Shown here piece after piece: positions 1 to 8,793 of a stretch of 64,000 nt of DNA. The notes beneath the pieces were generated by a model that worked only from the letters and a program-made list of their open reading frames with translations, was not told the origin of the DNA and ran no database searches. Source of the DNA: Gordonia sp. PP30. Its GTDB lineage: Bacteria > Actinomycetota > Actinomycetes > Mycobacteriales > Mycobacteriaceae. The translations under genes were made by a program, and so were the position numbers. The stretch is taken from contig NZ_CP095864.1 of the NCBI RefSeq assembly GCF_023100845.1, positions 372,001-436,000 of the forward strand, in the 5' to 3' direction. How positions within the stretch are numbered: position 1 is the stretch's first letter; every line of letters begins with the position of its first letter.

Positions 1-38
1 AGCAGCACGTCGCCTACCTCAAGCGACCCACCAACTGA
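1..38 (+). CDS. C-terminal end of a DUF4177-like small protein (partial)
   Basis: Only the last 11 codons and the stop (36-38) are inside the window. The residues read QHVAYLKRPTN, which resembles the end of the small DUF4177 protein encoded just before RidA in mycobacteria (Rv3678A). The stop lies two bases before the ATG of the next gene, so the two are probably co-transcribed and translationally coupled. No function is known for the family. The call rests on a very short tail plus synteny. Confidence 0.55.
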   Translation, partial: QHVAYLKRPTN

Positions 39-40
39 TC

Positions 41-520
41 ATGAGCGCCTCGAATGCATGGAGCGGCCGGCTCGCCGAACTCGGCCTGACGCTGCCCGCG
101 GTGGTCACCCCGGTCGGCAGCTACACCCCGGCGCTGCGCGTCGGCGATCTGGTCTACACGTCGGGCCAGCTCCCGGTGGTCGACGGTGAACTGAGCGTGC
201 GCGGCAAGGTGTCGGAAGGCGCCGAGGGCATCGTCACGCCCGCGCAAGCCAACGCGGCGGCCCGGCAGTGCGCGCTCAACGCGCTCGCCGCGGTCGACGC
301 CGTCGCCGGTGTCGACGCCATCGTCCGGATCGTCAAGGTGGTCGGCTTCGTCGCCTCCGCACCCGGATTCACCGGCCAGCCGGGCGTGCTGAACGGCGCG
401 TCCGACCTGCTGGGTGAGATCTTCGGCGACGCCGGAGTCCACGCCCGTTCGGCCGTCGGCGTCGCCGAACTGCCGCTCGGCGCGCCGGTGGAAGTGGAAC
501 TGATCGTTCAGGTGGCCTGA
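41..520 (+). CDS. RidA/YjgF family enamine deaminase-like protein
   Basis: A 159-residue protein of the RidA (YjgF/YER057c/UK114) superfamily. The family hydrolyses reactive enamine/imine intermediates, such as 2-aminoacrylate released by PLP enzymes, in the cytosol as a trimer. Visible signatures are the early strand and loop LVYTSGQLPV and the C-terminal part ending in VEVELIVQVA. The length suits the longer actinobacterial RidA-like branch (Rv3678c type), where deaminase activity has not been established for every member. The ATG at 41 follows the upstream stop by 2 bp, and the gene is followed 1 bp later by the metallo-hydrolase gene, so this is a tight operon. Confidence 0.85.
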   Translation: MSASNAWSGRLAELGLTLPAVVTPVGSYTPALRVGDLVYTSGQLPVVDGELSVRGKVSEGAEGIVTPAQANAAARQCALNALAAVDAVAGVDAIVRIVKVVGFVASAPGFTGQPGVLNGASDLLGEIFGDAGVHARSAVGVAELPLGAPVEVELIVQVA

Positions 521-521
521 G

Positions 522-1331
522 ATGACCGCCCCCGCCCATCCGGCCTACGGACAGGTGCGGCCGGTCACCGAGTTCGCCTCCGTCGTGCTGCGGGACAACC
601 CGGGTCTGATGGAGCTCGACGGCACCAACACCTGGATTCTGCGCGCCCCCGGGAGTCCCACCTCGGTGGTGGTCGATCCGGGGCCCAGGCGGTCCAAGAA
701 GCACGTGCGGACCGTCGCCGAGGCGGCCGGCGAGGTGGAACTGACGCTGATCACGCACCGCCACTTCGACCACACCGGCGCCATCGAGCGGATGCGCAAG
801 GAGACCGGCTCGATCCACCGGGCGCATTCGATCGACTTCAGCCACGGCGCCCCGCGGCTCACCGATCGCGAAGTGATCGAGGCGGCCGGACTGCGGATCA
901 CCGTGCTGCACACGCCCGGTCACACCGCCGACTCGACGAGCTTTCTGGTCGAGTGGGACGGGCAACGGGCCATCCTCACCGGTGACACCATCCTCGGCCG
1001 GGGGACCACCGTGCTCGACCCGCGTGACGGCGGGCTCGGCGATTACTTCCACTCGCTGAACCGGCTGATCGTGGAGGCATCCGACGCGACGCTGCTGCCC
1101 GGACACGGTCCCGATCACCCGGAACTCGGGCCGATCGCGCGCTTCTACAAGGCGCACCGCGAGGAGCGGCTGGACCAGATCCGGCAGGCGCTCGACGACC
1201 TGAAGCTGACGCCGCAGGAAGCCAAGCCGATGAAGGTGGTCCGCAAGGTCTACGCCGACGTCGACGAGAAGCTGTGGCCGGCGGCCAAGATGAGCGTCAA
1301 AACGCAACTGGAGTACCTGCGCACCCTGTGA
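522..1331 (+). CDS. MBL-fold metallo-hydrolase (Rv3677c-like)
   Basis: A 269-residue metallo-beta-lactamase-fold hydrolase. The zinc-binding motif THRHFDHTG is present near residue 85, followed by the downstream metal ligands in LHTPGHTADS, LTGDTILGRG and LLPGHGPDH. The C-terminal about 70 residues form the helical extension seen in LACTB2-like proteins. The substrate is not predictable; LACTB2-like relatives act on RNA or thioesters. The ATG lies one base after the RidA stop, implying co-expression. Family assignment is secure and the specific reaction unknown. Confidence 0.85.
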   Translation: MTAPAHPAYGQVRPVTEFASVVLRDNPGLMELDGTNTWILRAPGSPTSVVVDPGPRRSKKHVRTVAEAAGEVELTLITHRHFDHTGAIERMRKETGSIHRAHSIDFSHGAPRLTDREVIEAAGLRITVLHTPGHTADSTSFLVEWDGQRAILTGDTILGRGTTVLDPRDGGLGDYFHSLNRLIVEASDATLLPGHGPDHPELGPIARFYKAHREERLDQIRQALDDLKLTPQEAKPMKVVRKVYADVDEKLWPAAKMSVKTQLEYLRTL

Positions 1332-1367
1332 GGGGTGGCGGGTACTCCAGTCGAGTGGGGTCTGCGC

Positions 1368-2042
1368 TCAGCGAGCGCGGCGGGCCAGTCGTTCGGAATC
1401 GGCGATCAGCACGCTCTTGCCCTCGAGGCGGAGCCAGCCGCGCTGTGCGAAGTCGGCGAGGGCCTTGTTCACGGTCTCGCGCGAGGCGCCCACCAGCTGC
1501 GCGATCTCTTCCTGCGTCAGGTCATGGGTGACGCGCAGTGCGCCGCCCTCCTGGGTCCCGAAGCGCTGAGCCAGCTGCAACAGCTGCTTGGCGACGCGGC
1601 CCGGGACATCGGTGAAGATCAGGTCCGCGAGGTTGTTGTTGGTGCGGCGCAGACGCCGGGCGAGGACGCGGAGCAACTGTTCGGCGATCTCCGGGCGGTC
1701 CTTGATCCACTTCTTGAGGGCGTCGCGGTCCATGGTGGCGGCGCGGACCTCGGTGACCGTCGTCGCCGACGACGTGCGCGGGCCCGGATCGAAGATGGAC
1801 AGCTCGCCGAACATGTCCGACGGTCCCATGATGGTCAGCAGGTTCTCGCGGCCGTCCGGGGAGCGTCGTCCGAGCTTCACCTTGCCGGACAGGATGATGT
1901 AGAGCCGGTCGCCGGGTTCGCCCTCGTGGAAGATCACGTGTCCGCGGGGAAACTCGACCTCCGTGAGCTCGGAAGAGAGCGCTGCCACGGCGGTAGGCTC
2001 AACCCCCTGGAAAATACCCGCCCGGGCAAGAATCTCGTCCAC
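1368..2042 (-). CDS. crp: CRP/FNR-family transcriptional regulator (Crp, Rv3676-like)
   Basis: A 224-residue cAMP-receptor-type regulator. Residues about 10-125 form the cyclic-nucleotide-binding beta barrel, with the phosphate-binding cassette around [19 protein letters not shown] helix-turn-helix follows at about 170-200 ([20 protein letters not shown]). Its length and sequence match mycobacterial/corynebacterial Crp (Rv3676, GlxR), a global regulator of carbon metabolism and respiration that binds TGTGA-N6-TCACA. It is transcribed away from the next small membrane gene and converges on the metallo-hydrolase. A candidate target site lies upstream of acs at 11815-11830. Confidence 0.92.
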   Translation of the reverse strand: MDEILARAGIFQGVEPTAVAALSSELTEVEFPRGHVIFHEGEPGDRLYIILSGKVKLGRRSPDGRENLLTIMGPSDMFGELSIFDPGPRTSSATTVTEVRAATMDRDALKKWIKDRPEIAEQLLRVLARRLRRTNNNLADLIFTDVPGRVAKQLLQLAQRFGTQEGGALRVTHDLTQEEIAQLVGASRETVNKALADFAQRGWLRLEGKSVLIADSERLARRAR

Positions 2043-2160
2043 GTACGAACCTCTCTCGTTCGAATCACAGCATTGGCAACCTGCAGTGATTCAGGCTACT
2101 CGATCGTCGAGTGTAATTGTTGCGAGAGTCACTGAAACGCGCGACTGGCCGACTGGACGG

Positions 2161-2394
2161 TCAATCCTCGTCACCATGATCGGTGCCGCGCCGCCGGTTG
2201 CGGAGCTCGTCCAGCGCGGCCGGAAGCCCGGTCTTGGCCAGATTCGAGACGTCGGTGTCGTCGGCGCTCTCCAGGAACTCGTCCACCTGGCCGCCGCCGA
2301 CGGTCAACCGGTCGAGATTGTGCTGCACCTTCTCCATCGCCAGGGCGAACAGCATCAGCAGGAAGGGGAAGACGATCACTGCCAGACCTTGCAT
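2161..2394 (-). CDS. Small single-pass membrane protein (Rv3675-like)
   Basis: A 77-residue protein starting [20 protein letters not shown], a single N-terminal membrane segment followed by a charged cytosolic tail. I chose the ATG at 2394 over the longer frame (start at 2487) because a GGAG ribosome-binding site sits 5 bases before it and the longer N-terminus has no hydrophobic or conserved character. In mycobacteria a small membrane protein occupies the same slot between crp and nth (Rv3675), which supports the call. Function unknown. Confidence 0.7.
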   Translation of the reverse strand: MQGLAVIVFPFLLMLFALAMEKVQHNLDRLTVGGGQVDEFLESADDTDVSNLAKTGLPAALDELRNRRRGTDHGDED

Positions 2395-2513
2395 GTGCTC
2401 CACGAAAACACAGTGCCGGCCGCGGCCGGAAACCGGGAGACCGCTCGTCACCGAGTTGTGACTTGACCGGCGAATGTGCTGCCGCACCCGCGCGGTCGGT
2501 AGCCTGGACTGTT

Positions 2514-3275
2514 GTGAGCGCGCGGAAAACGGAGACCCGTCTGGGCCTGGTTCGTCGTGCCCGCCGGATGTACCGGGTCCTGGAACGGGAATTCCCGGAA
2601 GTGTGGTGTGAACTCGACTTCACCACGCCGCTGGAACTGTCGGTGGCGACCATCCTCTCGGCGCAGTGCACCGATGTGCGCGTCAACTCCGTCACCCCCG
2701 CGCTCTTCGCCCGCTACCCGGACGCCTGGGCCTACGCCGGTGCCGACCGCACCGAACTGGAGGAGATGATCCGCCCGACCGGCTTCTACCGGAACAAGGC
2801 GAACTCGATCATCGGGCTCGGCCAGGCGCTGGTGGAACACTACGACGGCGTGGTGCCGAACAGACTCGATCAACTGGTGAAGCTCCCCGGCTTCGGCCGC
2901 AAGACCGCGAACGTGGTGCTGGGCAACGCCTTCGGCGTTCCCGGCCTCACCGTCGACACCCACTTCGGCCGCCTGGTGAACCGCTGGGGCTGGACCACCG
3001 AGACCGATCCGGTGAAGGTGGAACGCGCGATCGCCGAGCTGTTCCCGCGCCGCGAGTACACCGACCTCTCGCACCGGATCATCTTTCACGGGCGACGGAT
3101 CTGCCACGCGCGCAAGCCGGCATGCGGGGTGTGTCTGCTAGCGCGCGACTGCCCGTCGTACGGTCTCGGTCCCACCGACCCGGAACAGGCCGCCGCACTG
3201 GTCAAGGGCCCGGAGACCGAACATCTCCTCGCGCTCGCGGGACTCGGCGCCGAGGCCTGCGGGGAAAGCGCATGA
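2514..3275 (+). CDS. nth: Endonuclease III (DNA glycosylase/AP lyase)
   Basis: Removes oxidised pyrimidines and nicks abasic sites in base excision repair. The protein carries the HhH-GPD fold: the hairpin [18 protein letters not shown] contains the catalytic Lys, and the Asp follows in VDTHFGRL. The C-terminal [4Fe-4S] motif is C-x6-C-x2-C-x5-C in [18 protein letters not shown] prefer the GTG at 2514 (253 aa), close to the mycobacterial length; an ATG at 2463 would add 17 unconserved residues. The stop overlaps the next start (ATGA at 3272), so nth is coupled to the thioredoxin-like gene as in M. tuberculosis. Confidence 0.93.
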   Translation: MSARKTETRLGLVRRARRMYRVLEREFPEVWCELDFTTPLELSVATILSAQCTDVRVNSVTPALFARYPDAWAYAGADRTELEEMIRPTGFYRNKANSIIGLGQALVEHYDGVVPNRLDQLVKLPGFGRKTANVVLGNAFGVPGLTVDTHFGRLVNRWGWTTETDPVKVERAIAELFPRREYTDLSHRIIFHGRRICHARKPACGVCLLARDCPSYGLGPTDPEQAAALVKGPETEHLLALAGLGAEACGESA

Positions 3276-3961
3276 GCGTGCTCAAGTCGCCGGGCGCCAA
3301 GGCGATGCTCGCTTTCGTCATCGTGATGGCTGCCCTGATCTTCGCGCTCTGGCCCCGCGTGCACGGCGACTCGGCGACATCCGGACCGGACCCGGCGTCG
3401 TTGACCGGCGGGGTGACCGATGAGGCCGTCTCGGCGGGCATGCTCAATCAGGCACGCACCGATGCCGCGCTCGCACCGTGCCCGCAGAGCGGGGCGCCGG
3501 TCCCCGGGGACGCCGCGCTGAAGGGCGTGTCGGGAATCTGCCTCGCCGACGGGAAGCCGATCGATCTGGGCCAGGCCACGGCCGGGCGGCCGACGGTGAT
3601 CAACCTGTGGGCGGTCTGGTGCCTGCCGTGCCGCCGTGAACTCCCCCTGTTCGATGAGCTTTACCGTCGCGCGGGCGACCGGCTCGACGTGCTCGCCGTG
3701 CACTCGCGGGACGGCGGCGACAAGCCCTACGCGATCCTGAGCTTCCTGAAGGAACTCGGCGTGCACCTGCCGACCGTCGCCGATCCGCGCGGCGACATCG
3801 CCGGTGCGCTCCGCGCGCCGCGCGTCTACCCGTCGACGGTGCTGATCCGCGCCGACGGCACGGTGGCCGCGGTGCTGCCGCGGGTCTTCGGCTCGTACGA
3901 CGACCTCGCCGCCGTGGTTCGCACCGATCTGGGCGTGGACGTGTCCGGGGGCGGCTCGTGA
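3272..3961 (+). CDS. Membrane-anchored TlpA/ResA-like thioredoxin
   Basis: A 229-residue extracytoplasmic thiol-disulfide protein (Rv3673c-like). Residues about 11-27 form an N-terminal membrane anchor ([17 protein letters not shown]), followed by a linker and a thioredoxin fold with the active site WCLPC in [19 protein letters not shown]. The cis-proline loop is in [13 protein letters not shown]. It probably reduces or isomerises disulfides of exported proteins, possibly for cytochrome maturation; the partner is not evident. The ATG at 3272 overlaps the nth stop by 4 bp, and its own stop overlaps the GTG of the Nudix gene, so four genes here form a chain of coupled overlaps. Confidence 0.88.
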   Translation: MSVLKSPGAKAMLAFVIVMAALIFALWPRVHGDSATSGPDPASLTGGVTDEAVSAGMLNQARTDAALAPCPQSGAPVPGDAALKGVSGICLADGKPIDLGQATAGRPTVINLWAVWCLPCRRELPLFDELYRRAGDRLDVLAVHSRDGGDKPYAILSFLKELGVHLPTVADPRGDIAGALRAPRVYPSTVLIRADGTVAAVLPRVFGSYDDLAAVVRTDLGVDVSGGGS

Positions 3962-4758
3962 CGCGGCGGCCGGCGGAGCCGGCGGGCGCGCTGGTGGACC
4001 GGTCGGAGATCCCGCCGTGGCTGCGCGCGGTGACCGACGATCCGCGAGTGGTGAACGAGGCCGTACTGCGGCGCGGCGGCGACCGTGCGCGCTGGGCGTC
4101 GGCGTTCCGGGCGCAGCGCGCCGCGGCGGTGCTGGTCCTGTTCAGCGGGGCGTTCGAGGCGGCACACGATCATCCCGGCGGGCTGCCCGCCGACGCCGGA
4201 ATCCTGCTGACCGAACGAGCGGCGACCATGCGCACGCACAGCGGCCAGATCGCCTTCCCGGGCGGTAGCCGCGACCCCGGCGACGACTACCCGGTCGGCA
4301 CCGCCCTGCGCGAAGCGCGCGAGGAGACGGGCCTGCTTCCCGACGGCGTCCGGGTGCTCGCGCAGCTGCCGACCTTCCCGGTGCCGTCCGGATTCGAGGT
4401 GATGCCGGTGATCGGGCACGAGGCGGTGCCCAGCGAGGTCGGCGTCGTGAACGAGGAGACCGCACGCGTGGTGCGGGTGAATCTGCGCGAGATCCTCGAT
4501 CCGGCCAACCGCTTCCAGGTGAGCCGGACCATCGTCGGTGCCACGGCGTACAAGGGCCCGGCGTTCCTGTACGACGGCATGCTGGTCTGGGGCTTCACCG
4601 GCGGACTGCTGGCGGCCATCAGCGCGTGCGCCGGCTGGGACGTGCCGTGGGACACCCACGACGTGCGCCCGCTGGAACAGATGATCGCCGAGACCGGTGG
4701 CCGCCAGGTGTCCGGCTTCGGTCCGCAGCCCGGCGACGATCAGCGGGCGCGCCGGTGA
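3958..4758 (+). CDS. Nudix hydrolase, probable CoA pyrophosphatase (Rv3672c-like)
   Basis: A 266-residue Nudix protein. The Nudix box (G-x5-E-x7-REUxEExGU) is seen in GSRDPGDDYPVGTALREARE followed by ETGL. Upstream is the stretch MRTHSGQIAFPGG, typical of the CoA/coenzyme A-diphosphatase (NudL/YeaB) subfamily (consensus LLTxRxxxxRxHxGQVAFPGG). It would hydrolyse CoA or related dinucleotides to phosphopantetheine and 3',5'-ADP in the cytosol. It starts with GTG overlapping the upstream stop and ends overlapping the marP GTG. Substrate assignment is inferred from the subfamily motif. Confidence 0.85.
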   Translation: MTRRPAEPAGALVDRSEIPPWLRAVTDDPRVVNEAVLRRGGDRARWASAFRAQRAAAVLVLFSGAFEAAHDHPGGLPADAGILLTERAATMRTHSGQIAFPGGSRDPGDDYPVGTALREAREETGLLPDGVRVLAQLPTFPVPSGFEVMPVIGHEAVPSEVGVVNEETARVVRVNLREILDPANRFQVSRTIVGATAYKGPAFLYDGMLVWGFTGGLLAAISACAGWDVPWDTHDVRPLEQMIAETGGRQVSGFGPQPGDDQRARR

Positions 4759-5957
4759 GCGGCTCGGTGTGGGTCGACGTCCTGGTCCTGGCGATCGCGC
4801 TCCTCGCGGCGATCGGCGGCTACCGGGCCGGCGCCGCGGCGTCGGCGCTGGCCTTCCTCGGCGTGGTGGTCGGCGTGATCGCGGGCATCCTGGTGGTTCC
4901 GCACGTGGTGACCCGCATCGACGACCCGCGGCTCCGTCTGCTGGTGGCGTTGCTCCTGCTGGTCGGGTTGGTGATCGTCGGCGAGGTCTCCGGAATGGTG
5001 ATCGGCCGCGCGGCCCGCAGCGGCCTGCACTCGCTGCGGCTGCGCCGGGTCGACAGCTGTATCGGGTCGGTGCTGCAATTCGTGGCGATCCTGATCGTCG
5101 CGTGGCTGGTGGCCATCCCGATCCGGGAATCGAGTCAGACCCGGCTGGCCGAGGCCGTCGACGGCTCCCGGGTGATCGGCGCGGTCGACAAGGTGGCGCC
5201 GAACTGGATGCGCGGCCTGCCCGGCGACTTCACCGCGCTCATCGACAGCTCCGGTCTCAAGCAGGTGATCAGCCCCTTCGGCGAGACCGAGGTGGCGGCC
5301 GTCGACCCGCCGGACCAGACCCTGGACACCGCCGCCGTGGTCACCCGGGTCCGGCCCAGCGTCGTGAAGATCCTCGGGGTCGCGCACGGCTGCGGGCAGG
5401 CGCTGGAGGGCTCCGGTTTCGTCATCTCGCCGGAGCGGGTGATGACCAACGCCCACGTCGTCGCCGGTACCGACCAGGTCGCGATCCGCACCCCGAACGG
5501 CCGGGAGTACGAGGCGAAGGTGGTCTGGTTCAACTCCCGCAACGACGTCGCCGTGCTCGACGTCCCCGGCCTCACCGCGCCGGCCCTGAAGTTCTCGCAG
5601 CGCTCCGCGGTCACCGGCGACGACGCGATCGTGCTCGGCTACCCGGAGAACGGCCCCTTCACCGTCACCCCGGTCCGCGTCCGCAACACGGTGAACCTGG
5701 TGGGGCCGGACATCTATCAGAGCCCGGAGAAGGTCAAGCGCAAGGTGTACACCGTGCGCGGCACCATCCGGTCGGGCAATTCCGGCGGGCCGATGATCGC
5801 CCCCGACGGCACGGTTCTCGGGGTGGTGTTCGGGGCGTCGGAGAACGTCGCCGACGACACCGGGTTCGTGCTCACCGCGAGCCAGGTGGAGGCCGACGTG
5901 GCGGCCTCGGAGAAGCGGCAGGCCCAGGTCGGCACCGCCGAGTGCCTCGCGCGCTGA
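4755..5957 (+). CDS. marP: Membrane serine protease MarP (acid resistance protease)
   Basis: A 400-residue protein with four hydrophobic helices of the CvpA-like type in residues 1-130 and a periplasmic chymotrypsin-like protease domain from about residue 195. The catalytic triad can be placed at His234 (TNAHVVAG), Asp264 (RNDVAVLD) and Ser343 (RSGNSGGPM). This spacing is practically that of M. tuberculosis Rv3671c (His235, Asp264, Ser343), and two domain cysteines are visible (SCIG near 97 and GCGQ near 213). In mycobacteria MarP maintains intrabacterial pH by processing the peptidoglycan hydrolase RipA in acid. The GTG at 4755 overlaps the Nudix stop. Confidence 0.92.
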   Translation: MSGSVWVDVLVLAIALLAAIGGYRAGAAASALAFLGVVVGVIAGILVVPHVVTRIDDPRLRLLVALLLLVGLVIVGEVSGMVIGRAARSGLHSLRLRRVDSCIGSVLQFVAILIVAWLVAIPIRESSQTRLAEAVDGSRVIGAVDKVAPNWMRGLPGDFTALIDSSGLKQVISPFGETEVAAVDPPDQTLDTAAVVTRVRPSVVKILGVAHGCGQALEGSGFVISPERVMTNAHVVAGTDQVAIRTPNGREYEAKVVWFNSRNDVAVLDVPGLTAPALKFSQRSAVTGDDAIVLGYPENGPFTVTPVRVRNTVNLVGPDIYQSPEKVKRKVYTVRGTIRSGNSGGPMIAPDGTVLGVVFGASENVADDTGFVLTASQVEADVAASEKRQAQVGTAECLAR

Positions 5958-6066
5958 CGCTCCCGCAGCGGTGCCGCCGGGGATGGTGGACGTGGCAGCG
6001 TCCGCGCGCAGAAGCAGCGCTCGCGGGCGCTGCTTCCGTACCGACCCGCTGCTACGCGCGCAGGGC

Positions 6067-6975
6067 TCAGTGCTCCAGCAGTCCCAGCAGGGCGGCGTTG
6101 ACCGCGTCCGGGTTCTCCTCGTGGACGAAGTGCCCGGCCGCCGGGATGATCCGGTAGTCGAACTGCGACGCCCAGTGACCGCTGCCGGCCATCACCGAGT
6201 CGAGGATGTAGTCGTCCTCGCGGCCGCGCAGGGCCAGCACCGGGATGTGCAGCCGCTTGTTCATCAGTTCCATGAAGCGCCGGCCGTCGCCGCGGAACTG
6301 CGAGCGGAACGCCCAGCGCCGGTATTCCAGGCTGCAGTGCGCGACGCCCGGGATCTGGATGGCCAGCCGATTGCGGGCGATCGCATCGGCGAAGTCCGGG
6401 GTGTGCCGCCAGGTCTCGCCCGAGCGCTCCCGGAAATACTCTTCGATGAATGCACCGTTCCCACGGGTCAGGCGCTTCTCACCGAGCCGGGGCAGCTGGT
6501 TGTGCAGGAACGGCGCCAGGAAGGCCGACCGCTCCGCGGAGTTCATCAGGACCGACTGGCGCAGCGCCCGCGGGTGCGGGGAGGCGAGGACCGCGATCCC
6601 GGCCACCGAACGGGGATGCAGGGTGGCCGTCGCCCAGCAGACCAGACCGCCGTCGGCGTGCCCGATGAGCGTCGCCTGGGTGTGGCCGAGCGCCCGGATC
6701 AGGGCGTGGGTGTCGCCGGCCAGCGTCCAGCCGTCGTAGCCGCGCGGAGGTTTGTCGGAGTCCCCGTAGCCGCGCAGGTCGACGGCGACCACGCGGTAGC
6801 CGGCGGCGCTGAGGGCGTCGAACTGGTGCCGCCAGCTCCACCAGAACTCACCGAACCCGTGCAGCAGCAGCGCGAGCGGCCGGTCGGCGATCGACCCGGC
6901 CACCGCCTCGACCGCATGGAACCGCAGCCCGTTGGCGCGGACGTCGAAGTGATGCCACGGGCCGTCGTACCGCAC
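6067..6975 (-). CDS. Alpha/beta hydrolase, EphE-like (probable epoxide hydrolase family)
   Basis: An alpha/beta-hydrolase of about 302 residues. The oxyanion-hole motif LLLHGFGEFWWSWRH is followed by the nucleophile elbow GHADGG, where Asp replaces Ser as in epoxide hydrolases and haloalkane dehalogenases. The histidine is in IIPAAGHFVHEENP. Order and sequence match EphE (Rv3670), the neighbour of marP. The start is uncertain: the frame is open to 7248 but overlaps the next gene. The GTG at 6975 is the only standard codon near the conserved DGPWHHFDV start, and CTG codons at 7011 or 7017 would touch the upstream stop. Physiological substrate unknown. Confidence 0.8.
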   Translation of the reverse strand: MRYDGPWHHFDVRANGLRFHAVEAVAGSIADRPLALLLHGFGEFWWSWRHQFDALSAAGYRVVAVDLRGYGDSDKPPRGYDGWTLAGDTHALIRALGHTQATLIGHADGGLVCWATATLHPRSVAGIAVLASPHPRALRQSVLMNSAERSAFLAPFLHNQLPRLGEKRLTRGNGAFIEEYFRERSGETWRHTPDFADAIARNRLAIQIPGVAHCSLEYRRWAFRSQFRGDGRRFMELMNKRLHIPVLALRGREDDYILDSVMAGSGHWASQFDYRIIPAAGHFVHEENPDAVNAALLGLLEH

Positions 6976-7013
6976 CTGCGTGGCATCGGGCGGGCCGGAC
7001 AGCGTGGCCAGAG

Positions 7014-7547
7014 TCAGCTCCGGCCGGTGCCCCGCGCGGGCGGGATCTGCGGGTGCGCGTAGCCGGCGCCCGAGGCGCCGGGCTCGCCGCGGCCCGGGAT
7101 CACCGTCGCGAGTTCCTGGACGGACTCGATGGTCTTCTCCGGCTTGCGCAGCCGGCGGAACAGCACGTAGCCGACGGCGATCAGACCGATCGAGACCAGC
7201 AGCAGGATCAGGAAGACGACGAGGAAAGCGGCCCAGGTCGGCATCCACAGATCCAGCAGGAAACCGAGGAACACGAAGAAGAACAGGCTCGCGTAGAGGA
7301 GAAGGGTGGCGGCGACGACCATCAGGCCGGTGCCCGCGCCCGCCTTCTTGGCCTCCCCGATCAGTTCGGTCTTGGCGAGCTGGATCTCGGCGCGGACCAG
7401 GGTCGACGCGCTTGCGGTGGCCTCTTTGACGAGATTGCCGATGGTCGGCTGTCCGTCACGCCCGAGGTTCGCATCGGTCATCGGGATCGACGGCGCACGA
7501 GGGGCGTCGCTCGGTTCCTTCGGCCAGGTGTCCTGATCTCCGCTCAC
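7014..7547 (-). CDS. Phage-holin-superfamily (DUF1469-type) membrane protein
   Basis: A 177-residue membrane protein. An N-terminal polar segment with SIPMTDANLGRDGQPTIG is followed by an amphipathic stretch (LVRAEIQLAKTELIGEAKKA) and two transmembrane helices in tandem (about 80-145), then a Pro/Gly-rich tail. This is the Actino-type holin III/DUF1469 family (Rv3669-like); the holin name is historical and lytic function is not implied. The GTG at 7547 was chosen because GGGAGA lies 8 bases upstream; the frame is open to 7682 without a better start. It precedes the EphE-like gene on the same strand. Confidence 0.8.
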   Translation of the reverse strand: MSGDQDTWPKEPSDAPRAPSIPMTDANLGRDGQPTIGNLVKEATASASTLVRAEIQLAKTELIGEAKKAGAGTGLMVVAATLLLYASLFFFVFLGFLLDLWMPTWAAFLVVFLILLLVSIGLIAVGYVLFRRLRKPEKTIESVQELATVIPGRGEPGASGAGYAHPQIPPARGTGRS

Positions 7548-7715
7548 GGCTCTCCCTTGTCGCCTCGGCTGTTGGACTCTTATGTTGCCATGGCAGGGGC
7601 TTGGGGAGGCGGCGCGGTCGTGGTTCGTCGCGCTGTTCCACGAGAAACCCGTTGTCGACCGGCGCCGTGCGGGGTTCGGCACGAGGTTGCGATTCGGTGA
7701 GAGTTGTCGAGAAGA

Positions 7716-7900
7716 ACCGACTGGCGACGCCGGTCTGCCAGGCTCGTCGATGAAGGCCGCCCTGGAGCGCGGCGTTGACGCCGAGCTGACCGGACCTCTC
7801 GGGTCGAGGCCGGTGACTTGGGCCGGCGTATCGACGACGAGCCGCGTAACGGCGACGGCGCCAAGACCGCTGCGCGACGCTACCTTGCCTGTCGGCCTTC
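7716..7900 (+). pseudogene. Decayed N-terminal fragment of an IS256-family transposase
   Basis: The residues TGDAGLPGSSMKAALERG (frame of the ATG at 7750) and then, one frame over from 7806, EAGDLGRRIDDEPRNGDGAK align with the N-terminus of the complete IS256-type transposase at 30785-32146 (TGEGGLLGSLMKAALERG, then NSRNGYGTKT). A frameshift near 7803 and loss of everything downstream show that this is a relic. It abuts the 3' end of the hypothetical gene at 7899, so the old insertion may mark the island edge here. Confidence 0.72.
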
Positions 7901-8318
7901 ACTTAGACGGGTTCAATCTGCCGATCTCGCAGTGGACACCGCTTCGATTCGTCCACACCGCCACGCCACCTCGGAGTTCCGGATGGAGCGGGGCGGACCC
8001 GCCTTCAGGCACGGGCCACTGAACGTGGTGGTGTCCAGCGAGTTGGTCTTGTACGAGTTCCGCGACCGCCGCCGTCGCGGCCTCCTCGTCCGTCTCGGCG
8101 CCGTGGAACCCGTTGCCGACGAGGAAACCCGAGACCCCATCCGATTCGCTGAGCGGCAGAATGCCCAATGCGATGTAGCCGTTGCCAAGGTATTCGAAGG
8201 ACCACCCGACCCCATCTTGGTCGAACGACGGAGTGAGTCCCGCGAGATCGCGAGTCACGCGGCATGCCGCGGCTGACCACACCCCAGGGAGCCGGGGGTA
8301 CGTTGCGTTCAAAGACAA
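7899..8318 (-). CDS. Hypothetical protein
   Basis: A 139-residue protein that I do not recognise. It begins with TTG at 8318, six bases after an AAGGGG ribosome-binding site and only 10 bp after the stop of the secreted-protein gene, so it is probably the last gene of a three-gene operon. The sequence is soluble-looking and acidic, with the hydrophobic patch FEYLGNGYIALGILPLSESD, and lacks a signal peptide. Its stop lies against the IS256 relic, so the C-terminus may have been altered by that insertion. The codon pattern is less GC-rich than the core genes nearby. Confidence 0.55.
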   Translation of the reverse strand: MSLNATYPRLPGVWSAAACRVTRDLAGLTPSFDQDGVGWSFEYLGNGYIALGILPLSESDGVSGFLVGNGFHGAETDEEAATAAVAELVQDQLAGHHHVQWPVPEGGSAPLHPELRGGVAVWTNRSGVHCEIGRLNPSK

Positions 8319-8328
8319 ATCCGACCCC

Positions 8329-8793
8329 TTACGCCCTGAAATCGATTGCGGTGTCGACTCGCCCTGGCTGCAGACCTGTCTTTGTCATCACTTGGAACGT
8401 GCATGCGCTGCGGAGCTGATGCAGTACGTCCGGCCGATAATTGAGACTCGAGTGCAGCAGGTAGTCTGCGGGAATACAGCTGTGGTCGTCACGGTATCCA
8501 CCGATCGGCGAGATGGTGGTGGTGCACGCCATCTTGTTCGCCCAGACGATCGATTGTACTGACGGCTGCAGCTTCAGACTCCACATGAAGCGCTTGGCGC
8601 CAGGGTCGACTTGTGCGGTGAACCTGGCGACGCTGTTCTGGTGTTCCCAGTATTGCGATCCAGTCCGAAAGTCGTGATACGCGGGGGCCGGTGGCGCCGC
8701 CGTCGCTTCTGACAAACCGACTGCGGAGGCCAAGCCGACAGCAGCCAAGAGCGTTGAAGTCAGGACTCCAAGTCTCTGTCGTGCGGTGATCAT
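8329..8793 (-). CDS. Secreted protein of unknown function
   Basis: A 154-residue exported protein. Residues 1-33 are a classical Sec signal peptide (hydrophobic TSTLLAAVGLASAVGL, cleavage after SEATAA). The mature part, beginning PPAPAYHDFRTG, is soluble and contains three cysteines (ACTT, DDHSC, SACTF) that could form a disulfide. GAAGGA lies 6 bases before the ATG at 8793, supporting this start over the open frame reaching 9174. The ATG overlaps the stop of a 30-codon upstream ORF (ATGA), and the transcript starts behind a promoter region shared with a MspA porin gene. Function unknown. Confidence 0.75.
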   Translation of the reverse strand: MITARQRLGVLTSTLLAAVGLASAVGLSEATAAPPAPAYHDFRTGSQYWEHQNSVARFTAQVDPGAKRFMWSLKLQPSVQSIVWANKMACTTTISPIGGYRDDHSCIPADYLLHSSLNYRPDVLHQLRSACTFQVMTKTGLQPGRVDTAIDFRA

